NCBI RefSeq assembly: GCF_018449695.1
Contig: NZ_JAAVUY010000005.1
Span: forward strand, 371,698 to 435,697
Source of the DNA: Bradyrhizobium sp. dw_411
GTDB lineage: Bacteria > Pseudomonadota > Alphaproteobacteria > Rhizobiales > Xanthobacteraceae
Reading direction: 5' to 3'
Length of the DNA stretch: 64,000 nucleotides
Part shown: in pieces, positions 26,969 through 38,900 of the stretch
How the letters are laid out: every line of letters starts with the position of its first letter
Position numbering within the stretch: the first letter of the stretch is position 1
Notes under the pieces: model-generated
Databases searched by the model: none
What the model was told of the DNA's origin: nothing
Seen by the model: only the letters and a program-made list of their open reading frames with translations
Translations under genes and position numbers: made by a program

Positions 26969-29900
26969 CGTCGTCGTTTCCTTCAGTGCCCTGAGAGCCG
27001 CCGTAACCGACGATCTCCACGATGATGACCGTGCTTTGCCCACTACCACTCGACGGCCCCGGCAAACCGGTTTGCTGCGTGGCGGCCGTGGCATTCGATG
27101 CCGACGTGAGGCCGGCGATATTCGGTGCCTGCACCGTTGGGACACCGTTCGTATTTCCCTGCGCTTGGATATTCGCTGCATTGAGGATTTGCAGCGCCGC
27201 GAGATTGACATCATGCGACGACCGGATTCCCGCCGCGCCGGCATCAATCGTGCCTCGCGGAGCGATCAGGAAGACGTCGGAGGGCGGCGAGTCCGGCGCC
27301 GCCTGCAGCGCGGCGATGCCAGCACCTGTTGTGGCACCCGATTTATCGGTCTGGACGAAAAGGTTCTGATCGACCTTGACCAATACCGGAGGGAAGTTCG
27401 CCGATGTCTTCGGCCCCTGACCCGCGTTGAGGTCGGCGTTCGACGACCACATGACAATGTCACCGCCACCCTCGGTGAATAGCCGGCTCTGGTTGAGCAG
27501 GAAATCGCCGTCGGTGAAGGTGTTGATGTTGCCGCCACGCAGCGTCAATACGCCCTCGTAGCCCGGGGGGATCACGGAAATCGCCGCGGGCGGTATGGAC
27601 GATATCTCGCTCAGATAGCCACTGAGTAGTCGGCGTCCGCTATAAGTACGGCGCGCCGCTTGAGCGTCGGTACGCACGGTCGAGCCGGCGATCACCCGGC
27701 CACCAGGGCCGAAGATGTCGATGTCGCCGCCCCATTCGGTCTGGATCGTCGCGAGCCGCAGGTCGAGATTGCCGGTGACGACCGTCTGGTTGGCACCGTT
27801 CGAACCGCCACTCAGATCGTTCGCGGTGTAACCAAGCGATGCCGGGAACAGCGCATTCACCGCCTGATATCCACGCGAATATTGCAAGTAAGAAACGCCG
27901 TCTTTAACGGCGGTCTGTTTCAGTTCGTTGAAGTAGACCTGATTGAGGAAGGCACGCTGCTGAAGCTCCGGCAGCGCTTTGAAAGATGCATAGGCCTGCG
28001 CGTAGTCCACGTCGCTGGTGCCATAGGCTGCGGTCAACAAGCTTTTCGCGGGCTGCTGCATCCACTGGATCAGTTGCGGTGCATAGATCGATTCCGTGCC
28101 GCCACCGCTGATCTTCATCACCAGATAGGACGGCAGAGCCGCGATATTGGCAGGATCGAGATAGCGATCGCGGAAGCCATCGTAATTGATGCCCTTGGCG
28201 ACGCCGAACATCACGTCGACGTCTGCACTCTTTGCCGGCAGCGAAGAATTCCATTCATTACCAACGGAAAGAATGCCGCCACCATAAGTTTCCGTGACAG
28301 ATGGTGAACTGTCCCCCTTGAAGGAATTGACCGTCGCCGAATTCAGGAATGGACCAAGATCGCGTCCTGCCTCAATCATGAAAGTGCCGGAACCACCTAT
28401 CACAAAGGTATTGCCCTGCAGCGCAGGCTCCGGCGCGCCCAACACCTGCCCGCCGCTCTTAACTCCTATGACGGGCACTGAAATCTGCGTTGTTGCCGTA
28501 ATATCGCGGCCAGCGACGACCCGCGTGATATCGTTTGCTGACAGATTTTGACCGAAAAACATCATGTTGATGATGTCCCGTCCCGCGCCGATGCGCGCCT
28601 GCTTCGGCACGGAAAGGGTCAGGCCGGATGTCGATGTCCCGATGTCATTTCCCGCATTGATTCGTACAGGGACGGGATCGTTTGCGTGCGTTGCGATCCG
28701 CTTGTGTTGTTGGGTGCGAGTTTCGTCGGGCGTGCTCGGCAGCACACTTGGAAACGCAAGTGCGACGCCGAACGTGACGCGTGTGTCACTCGACTGGAAA
28801 GATGAAAACAATCCAGGCAGGAGGCCGGGATCGGCGTCGAGCATCGCAATCGTCGACGGCGCGATGTCACCGCCGGCGAGGAGCTGCAACTGCCCCTTCG
28901 GGCTTGGCATCAACAACACCGAGAGCCCTTCATTCGTCCCACCCGTGTTCACCGAGAGATTGCCGGTGATAGAGGTCACGCCGAACGTGCCCGGGTAAAC
29001 GGCCTGTTGACTACCACCTGTGCCAGCCGCGCTGGCAAAGGGAGTGAGCAGACTATCGTCTTTATTGGCGACAAGAACGGAGCCGTTCGCGACGACAGAT
29101 AGAGCGGCATTCTCAGAATAAAACCCAGATGCGTTTAAATTGCTCAACGCTTGCGGACTACCAGGAGTACTTGGCACTCTTTGTATCGGACCGAAGGCCG
29201 AAATGCCTTCGATTGTCGCGGTGCCGCCTGCGTCGAGAGTAACAGTCGCGTCCGCAATCTGTAGCCGCAGAAGATTATCAGAGCTGAATTGTCGGTTGGA
29301 GGCGTTGAATGCCTTAATGAGTCCTGCGCTGGCGAAATCGCCTCCCGCCGTAATGAATCCCACACCGGAAGCGATGTCCACGCTGCCGCCGAGGAGGTCG
29401 GATCCCGCAGTTATGGTCACGTCGCCGCGACCAAAGGTCATCAGCGCCTGGCCGGTGGTGTTTCCGTCTGTGACATTTGCCGTTACCATCGAATTTGACG
29501 CAACAACCGTAAGATCGGAAAGATTTCGTCCTGCACGAATAGCGACGTCGCCACCGCCGAGGGCACCGATCCCGCCCTTAAAGAGTTGTGCATCAAGCAG
29601 CCCGGAAGTGGTGTTGCCGACACTCCCGCTCCGCCATGGTTCATCCGGCGAACCTATCCAGGTAAAATTGCTGCCAAGAAAAGAGATGGCATTTCCAAGG
29701 GATGCATCCCGGCGGCCAAGCACGTCACCCCCTGTCGTCACTGTTATGGCGCCTCCGCCTTCGGCGTACACAGGATCGGCGACGAGGACGCCAACGGCAC
29801 CGCTGGCTAAAGTGGTGTTTCCCGTGATGAAATTGCCGTAGCCATAGGTCGGTCGCGAGGAGAAATTAGTCCCCGTTTGCAGGAAAGCTGTTGGATCGAC

Positions 29901-32900
29901 CATGATAGATGCGCCCGTGTCGGGATCGGATATCGTAACCGGAGCAGTAACCGCCGGGTGTCCGGCTGTGTAAACAGCGGTTCCGCCCAGTTGGTATCCA
30001 CCGAGATCGGCTGCCGTGGTCGTCTGCCCACTCGCTGTAACGTATCTCGGCATCGAACCGTTACGCAGATCGACGTTACCCGTGGCCGACATCGCGATAG
30101 AACCGGTCCCAGTACGTACCAGCGAGCTGACTGTCGCGACGCTCTGACCGGTGCTCGCCCCCGCGAAGTAGGGATCAACATACTTCTGTATGATATAGGC
30201 CGTAGTCTTCACACTCGCGATGATGTGCAATTGGGTTGCGGCCGTCGACGAATCAGGCAAAATGCTTGCGCTTGTGCTTGCGACGGTGAAGAAGTCGTTG
30301 GACGCCGTGGGGCTGGTGGCACTGCTCATGTACAAAGTGTGCAGATAGGCATCATATTTCGGATCGCTGGGATCCGAAATCTTGGCGATGTCTCGCAAGG
30401 TAACACTGGTCAAATCATTCGTCAGCGGGACGCCGCCTATGGTCTGCCCCGACGACAACAGCAAGTCGACATAGATCAAGCTGCCTTCTCTGCTGATTTT
30501 CTTGGCGGTCGCATCATTGCCGATCAGAATGGCCTGATTGGCGTTGGGTCCATAAAAGACATTCTTGGCCATTGCGCTAGTCACGCTCAGGGCTTTTGCG
30601 ATGACATCGCTTTCCCATGTACTTGAAGTGGACGAATTGGCGATGGTTACAACTCCAGCCGTCGTCGTGTTGAATGTGTTCTCATAACGAACATTCACCA
30701 AGCTGCCGCCATAGCTGTAGGTATAGTCGCCGGCGACACTCAGATTCCCATTAGAAGCCGGATTGACCAGCAACGGGCCTACACCGCCCTGAAGGACATT
30801 CGTGCTGGATCGCGACAGATCAGCGCCCGCGACAAAATTGAACGACGAGGACGAAGCAACGGCATTACCCGGCAACAGCGGCATGAGATCGGCGGAGCCG
30901 AAAGGATCTCCCACCATCGGGGGCGCGGCGGAATTTCCGCCTGCGATATATGGCACGTAAAGCGTCGCCGGCAGCGTTCCGCCCGAAGTGGACGTACCTG
31001 ATACGCTGGCAGAGGCATTGAAGGTCGGCCCCAGGAGGGGGTTGGCGCCGACCTGGAAGATAAGAGTCTTAGTCGAGCTGCCGATGGACGCCGCCAGATA
31101 GTCCGGCGAGGTCTGGTCGCGGAACTGGAAGAAGCCGTCGTTAATGCTCGCGTTGATGGCGAGATCGCCGCCCGCCTGCAACGAAATCACCGGCGCTTCG
31201 CCAGACACGCTGCCGTGGTCGGTGCGATAGAGCATGGTGGTGTAGTTGGCGAAAACGTCGGCGTCCTTGCCGGGCAGGATGTAGGGCATGGTTACGCTGC
31301 CACTGGCACCCGTGAAGGTCTCGCTTCCCATCAGATTGGCGGCGGTCGCAGCCGTCACGTTGACGAAACCGGCGGCCAGATTCCAGTTTGACGCGAGCGT
31401 GATCGAGCCGTCGTTCGCCAGATCCGTGCCCGGCTTGGCGTGGAAGTTTGTCTGAGCCGCGAGGCCACCGAGATTGCTGTTGTCGGCTGTTACATTGAAA
31501 TTCTGGATGAAGTCGACCAGCGTCGGAGCGCTGCCATCGCTGGGGCCTTTATCGCCGAGGAAATTGATGCCAGCGACGGTCGCCTGGGTACCGTCGGCAT
31601 TGGCCGTATCCAGACCAGCGGTAACATCGAGTGTGACCGCGGTGCCATTAAGGGTGACACCGGTGTAGAGGTTACTGTTCGCCACCCCTGCCAGATCCCA
31701 GCGTTTGAAGCCCACGAGATCGATCTCCTGCGCGCCGACGATGCTGCTGGCGTTCGCGACCGAGACGTTGACGGTGTCGGCCGGCGTGCTGCCGCCCGTG
31801 GAGATGACCGGCGCGCGCAGCGTGACGGTGCCGCCCTGATCGCCCTGCACGTAGTTGTAGTATTTGACGCCATTGAGAACGAGCGGCACCAGCCGGTCGC
31901 CGGGGCGCTTGGCGGACACATCGATGATGGCATTCGCTGCGACAGTGATCTTGCCGCTGGTCCCTGTAATCGAACCGTCGGAATTGGTCTGCGGATTGGT
32001 GGTCGATGAGATGAAGTCGGTGCCGAGCGTGACGTTGCCGCCCTTGGCCTGACGTGCGTCGTCCGCAGCGTAACCGTTGGCATAGGCATAGATGCGCGCG
32101 CTATCGGTCAGCGTCACGCCGCTTTGGTCATCTGCGCCGCGGCCATAAAGAGCAACATCACCGCCGTTGATGCCGGACGTATCGATGGTGCCCGCGATGA
32201 TGACGGACCCGCCATCCGCGGTAAGGTTGACCGAGCCGGATGTGAGAATCTGTCCAGCGGCAAGCGAGAGATCGCCGGTCGAGGTATGAACCGAGAAGCC
32301 GCCAGTGAAGCCCTGCGCCCCGACGCGATTGTTGAGCGTGACAAGATCGACCGCGCCGAGCGTATCGATAGCAAAACTGCCACCCCTGCCCCCGGCCGCA
32401 CCGGTGCCGTCAAGCGTCGCGGAGCCAAAATCGACCCCGCCTTGCGGCGCGGATAGCGTCAATGTACCGGCGTCGCCCGCGCCGCCGCCGACCGAGAGCG
32501 TCGCATTACCGAGTGCGATGTTTCCATTTTGAGCCACCAGCGTCACCGAGCCGCCCGGAGCATTCTGGGTTGTCGGATCGACGCTGTCGCCGAACACCTT
32601 GGTGTAACCCGGCGCCTCGATCGTCGCGCCATCGGCCAGCGTGATGCTGGCGGTGGAATTGATCTGCACCTTGCCGGCGGTGGCGTTGATGGTGGTGCCG
32701 GAGACCGCGACCGACAGGCCGTTGATGGTAATAGCGCTGCCCGGAATACCGGTGAGTGCGGCAAGCGTCCCTGCCCCGGCATTGTCGATATTGACAGCGC
32801 CGGTGGACGAAAGCGTGAGATCGGGAATCGTGGCATTGGTGCCAGCGACAAGCGTCACGGCACGATCGCCGATATAGGGCGTATGGATCATCAGCGCCGC

Positions 32901-35900
32901 CGCGCCGACATCGAGCACGCTGCCGACGCCTTGCGAGAAAATGCCATTGGCGGCTGAGAGCGTGACGCCGTCGTCAAACGACGCGGCCACTGCGCCGCCC
33001 GTGAAGGCAATCGTGTTGGCCGCGACGGACAACGCGCCGACGCCGACGGCGGCCGTTCCGGCCGCACCGCTGTTGCCGAAGCTGACGGTGTCGCCATGAA
33101 TAGCGACAGTGCCGCCATCGAGATCAGTGAGCGTTGCGGCATCGAAGCGGATGTTACCGAAGTCATAGTTTCCGCCGGCAAAATCGATGCTCGATTGCGA
33201 ACGCAAGGTGAGTTGCGCGCCGCTCTGGCTCAAAAGGTTCTTGAGTGCGTCGGAAACGACAAGACCATTGTAGGTCGAAGGATCGGCGCCGAAGCCGATA
33301 CGCGGCGCACCGACCGCAACGAACTTCGCGTTGTTAATGATTAAGCCGGACGACAAAGCGTCGGCACCACTGGAATCGAACATCACCGCAGTGCCGGACA
33401 GTGTGGCGGCCCCGACATTCAATGTCGCCGCCGTGGTGCTGTTGGTGCGGTTGACGAGACGTTCCGGCCCGTTGGCGACACGCAACAACGCGCCGGTGCC
33501 GGAGCCGGCGGTCGACGATCCGATCTGGTAAGCGCCGGTGCGTTTATCGGACAGCGTGCCGGTGGCGGCGATCACCGAACCATCGGCGATCGTGAGACTC
33601 GAGGTGGCGGCGAGCAGCACTTCGCCGGCCGAGAGCGGCGTTGCGGAGTCGTTTTCGACCAGCAGGTTTTGGGCCGTGACATTGAGCGTCGTCGTGCCAT
33701 CGGTGTTGTCGGTGCGGGTGCCGCCGACGAACAGGCTGTCGGCATTGAGATTGGTGAGGCTTGCCGCGGTCAAATGCACAGCCCCATCCGCCGGCGCGCC
33801 TGTCAGGCTGGCGAGGATGTCGATATTGGTTCCCGCAATATCGACTTGGGCACCGCGTCCACCGGGGGCAGCAGCCGTGGAAAGAATCGCATTTACAATC
33901 AGACCAACGCCGGGATTGATGACAAGCCGGGCTGCGTCGATCGGAAGTTGCGGAACGGCGGTGCCGTTGTGGGCTGCGAGCGCGGCAAAATAGCTATTGC
34001 CGGCGGTCAGCGCGATCTGAGATTCTTTGTTGATGACCGCCTGAGATTGGACTTCGAACAGACGAACCTGCGACTGTGAGGTCCCGCCGGTGGCATTACC
34101 GTAAGTACCCGTGGTAATGATCGAGCCGTCCGTCAGCGTCCCGCTCAGCCCTGCGACGACGTTCTTTGCGCCGATCTGCTCAGCCACGCGCATGCCGCCT
34201 GGCAGCATCGCGTACTTCGCCGGCAATAGCGTGTACCAACCAGCGGCAAGGCCATTACCGCCATTGAGCCAGACCCGGCTCCCCACTCCGCTTACCGAGG
34301 AAAGATTGCCGTAGTCGGATGAGTAGATCGGGTCGAAGGCAGCGACAGATTTGTTCGAGAGACCCGGCACGATGGCATAGACCTGCCGGCCGTCGGGATA
34401 CTGGAAGCCATTGTTGCTGGTGAACTGGTCCGGGTTCATCCGGTCGAGCACGTCGCGCGATCCGCCGGTGCCGGGCACGAACTCGTAGGCATAGACGTCG
34501 CCACCGCCGGTGAGATCCACCGTAACATTGGAGGCGATGGTAACATTGGCGCCGTTGAGACTCAGCAGCTTTTGCGGCGGCGCGGTCAGCGGATCGGAGT
34601 TTGTCGGCGCGAAGAACCATTCGGTCTGGTCGGTGGTGGTGCCATAAGGAATCACAAGACCGTTTGCGGAGACCGAAGTAATTCCGCCATCGGCGAGCGT
34701 CACGCTCTGCGTGGCCGGCGCGAAGGCACCGTCGACGGCGCTACCGCCCAGCGTCAGCGTGCCGAGCGGCACGCGTATCACACCACCCTGCACGATATTG
34801 GCAGCCTGCACCGTCAGATTGCCACCTGCCGAATAAGGTGCGTTGGGTGTGGCGCCACCGCTGCGGCCGAACTTGATCGTGCCGCCGTTCGAGGCCACGG
34901 GTGATGATGCGCCCGTAGTGGTGATGCTGAAGGTCGATCCGGTGGTCGGATAGAGCTGGGCGGCGTTAAACGTCAGATCACCGTTGGCAGCGATCATTCC
35001 GTTGAGCGTCGCAACCGGCGCGGTGTTAGGGAAGTAAGTCTGCTTCCAGGGGACCACGCCTGTGAAACGGATGTCGCCGCTGGCGTTGAACGTTGCGCTG
35101 GCGACCGACTGATCAATCAGTATCGCGCCAGTGAAATCAATCGCCGATGCGTTGAAGACAACGCTGCCGTTGACATTGGTTGCACCATGAGCAGGCGCCG
35201 AGATCGTATCGAAATTGCTGTCGAAGGCGACATACGGAGCGTTGATCGTCAACGTGCCGCCAGTTGAACTCAGCGTGGGCACAAGCGTGTCGGGATTGAG
35301 AGCGACTCCGTTGTTGACCACAGGCCGGGATTCCAGGAAGAGGCCACGGCCGAGCGTGATGGTGACATCACCTCCGGTGTTGCTGACGCTGCCGAGCGCC
35401 ACCAGCGTGTCAAAACCGGCCGCCGTGATAAGATCGGCGGAGATAAGGTTGGCGGTGGGCATCCCCGGATCGTGCTGCGCCAGCACCGGATCGAGCGCGA
35501 TTAGAGTGCCCCCGTTGGCTTGCGTCGCGCCGCCGTGCGCGAGGATATTGGCGCCGGTGAGCGTTACGCCGGCACCGGCCGAAAGCGTGCCGGCATCACT
35601 CCACACATTCGTCGAAACGTAGTGTTGATTGGTCAGGGACCCCGCGGATCCTGTCGTCAACTGGTCGTAAGTATCCGAGGCACCCGAGAGATTGAGCGTT
35701 GAACCCGGATCAAGCACCATGCTGCGCCCGGACTGGACGACATCAAGATCGCTTTGGGTAACTCCGTTTGAGGAGCGACTTGACGATGCCAATAATTGAT
35801 AAACGGATCCCAGTGCTGGCTGGAATATTTTTTGCCCGGTAAGCGCCGCGTTCGAGAGCGTAGCGAGTGTGCCGCCCGCAATTATCCGGCCAGTGGCGAT

Positions 35901-38900
35901 GCTGCCAGCACCCGCCGCATAGGGATTGCGGATGCTAACACCGGAAAGATCCGTGAGGCTTCCGGGCGCTAATTCAATACCTTCACCGGCATCAAGCATA
36001 CCAAGCAAATAAATCGGATGCGGCGTCGCATTTGGGGAGCCAACTCCGGCGAGTTGCGCATTGGTCAAACTTGAGTCGTAGCGACTCGCGGCGCTCTCAT
36101 CGATACTACCGTCGGGATTTGTGCTGAAGATGTCCGAGAGCGCATGGATGCCAAGAACACCTGCCTCAGTATAGAGTGTTGGCAGAATGGTCTGCTGGAC
36201 AATGCTGCCGCCCGGCAGGCGAATTGTGCCCTCGTTGAGAAGACCGGAAATCGTGAGAGAAGAACCGGCATCGCCTGTTATCTTGCCGCCTTGCGCGACA
36301 TGCAGTTCGAGCAGGCCACCCAGCGTGAGGTTCACTCCCCTGCGATCCCACGCGTTGACAGGGACTGAGGCCGACAGCAACGAGAACAGATCGCCCCCGC
36401 TGGCAAGATTAAGCAGTGCTGAAGTCTGATCCACATTGAGCACGCTCGGCAGCATAGTCTGGGTCAGATTGAGATTCTGGCCATTGCCGATGGTGAGCGT
36501 TTGCGTCGCGAGAACGGCATCGGTGCCGCCAAGACCATTATTGAACGGATTGGCGATGATATCCGTCTTGTAGGAGGTGATTTTGTAATTGGCGAAACCG
36601 GCGCTGGAGAAGAACGACAGCGGCAAGGTCGTCGCTTTGGCGCTCGCATTGCTCGATGCATCGTCGCTGAACGCGAACTCGGGCGTCGTCAGCGTGAAGG
36701 TACCGCCGCCGCCAAAGCCCTGTGCCCGGATCGCATTCGGATCGATCGAGACCCGCGCATTCATCTGATCCGGATTGACCGGGACATAGTTGGATGGTGT
36801 GCCAACATCTGTCCCATGTTGAAGTCCATTAACCCGGAACCCATCCAGGCTTCCGGGATTGCCATTGCTGCCTCCCCAATCCGCGATTTCGAAATAGCTG
36901 GTCTCGTCGTAGAGACTGAGATTGCCGCCGTGGGCCGTGAGATTGAACTTGCCTTTCTGGTCGATGCGTCCGCCGCCGGAAACATCGAGCAATGAACCGC
37001 TATTGATAAAGATGCTGCCGGAAAGATCAGTCGAGGTTGCCGGCGTATTCCCTGACAGGACGGACGTAACAGTCGAGACGCGCGGCGCGGCATAGAGCGT
37101 GATGGAGCCGCCATCGAGCCAGGCGCCGCCATCGATGCTCCCGTCATTAAGACCGAAATCGTTCACCCATCGGCCTCGCGTGGAGAGCATACCGTTGATG
37201 TTGATGTCAAAGTCTCCAACGGCCGCCTGAGCGGTTGAAAATACCGAGCCACCCGCCGAAATAAGCCGGCTATCGAAAGTAACCAGCGTGATGTTCCCTG
37301 ACGGCGCGGACACGGTGCCGTCAATAGTGATCCTGCGGCCCGCCAATACATCGAACACACCACCCGGCGCCAACTCGACATCAGCATTGGCCGCCACCGT
37401 CACCGCGCCACTCGTGTGCAGCGAGACCTGGCTGAAGCCGGAGTTAGACAGCAATCCATCCGACAGCGCGATAGTCCCGAGCTGACCGGCGCTGAGCTGA
37501 GAAGCTGGATCGCGGGTTGGCACAATTACCGTGCCGACGTTGTCGCCCACGCCCGGTGTCGTCTGCACGGTCTGACCGTACGTTAGGTTGGTCGTCTTTG
37601 GCTGGTAGTCCGCGGCCGATTCAACAATGATGTCACCGCCGCCGGTGTAGGGATTGTTGGCGTTGCCTCCGAGGGTTTGCGCCTGCGCCTGAATGAACAG
37701 GAAACCGCCGACCGGCAATTGTGATGGCGCCGCCTGTACCGCACGTTCATCGCCATAGACCGCCGAAGTGCCAGTCCCGATCTCGCCATTGAGAAGCTGA
37801 CGCTCGCCGGGGAACGCCTGAGCGAACACCGTGCTGCTGTCGAGCGCCGCCGCCGAACCCTTGACAGTCAGCGATCCGGCGTCGCGGCCCTCATTATATT
37901 GCGGCTGGTAGTAGCTGCCCGTACGCAGAAGATCGGAATAAGTGTCAACGACATTCCAGCGCGCGTGGTTGACGGTGAAGCCATTGTAAATGCCGATGTA
38001 AGTATCGTTCGGATCGGCATGACCGATATCGACGACGTGGCCATACATATCGACTAGTTGGGTGGTGCGGACGGTCCCGGCCTGATAGGTGACCCAGCCG
38101 CCGGAGATATCGATGGTGGCGCCGGCCTTGACGATGACGTTTGGCGCATTCGTCGCAGCACCGGTGCCGCTATAACTGCTCACCCCCAGCGTAACATTAC
38201 CACCTTTGGTCATCAGTTCGGCGGCTGAGACACCGACCTGCTGGTAATAGCTGGCCGCGCTGATGAGCGGTGAACCAATCCACGCGACGCCGTCGGCGCG
38301 CACGCCGGAGAGACGCGGATCGACGGTAATGGTAATTCCCGCCAGGAAACTGTCCTTCAGGCTCGGATCGTCGGCGAGATCGTTGGCGGTGACGGGCGAG
38401 ATGGCGATCTGGTTGCGCGAGGCCGGAATCAGGATGTCCTTTAAGCCCGACGCATCGATCACAGCACCGCTGTCCACGAATACCCGCGACGTCGCAGCCG
38501 TGCCCGTGATAGCAGTGGCGCCCGGACTGGAACCGATCACGATGTTACCCGACGGAGCATAAACGAACGCGTTGGCTCCGATATCGACCAGAGCCGAACT
38601 GTCCGCCTGCGGAAAAAGTCGAGTGCTCAGATTAGCGATTGTGATCTGGGAGGGTTTGAAATCTGCGACCGAGGTTGAATCCTGCGGAATGGTTTCGCCA
38701 TTGTTGTCAGGCGTGATGGCGATGATGCTGTTGGGCGCAATTTCGATGGTGGTGCCGGACACCTCGATCGCGCCGTTGCGTGACACGCTTGTTGTAGCGA
38801 ATAGGCCGCCAGCATTGACCGTAGCGCCACCATCGGTAGAACCCAAGAAAATTGAGCCGCGCGGACTCTCAATTAGACCTGTGACATCGTTGACTACGCT

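Noticed and set aside
26940..27300. Possible CdiA-type contact-dependent inhibition toxin at the TpsA C-terminus
   Set aside because: No VENN-like motif, no toxin-like module, and no small immunity gene directly downstream; the next gene is TonB-C-like.
29140..29841. Long plus-strand frames inside tpsA (for example 233 codons here)
   Set aside because: Mirror frames of a repetitive Gly/Ser/Thr-rich gene; no starts with ribosome sites and no domain.
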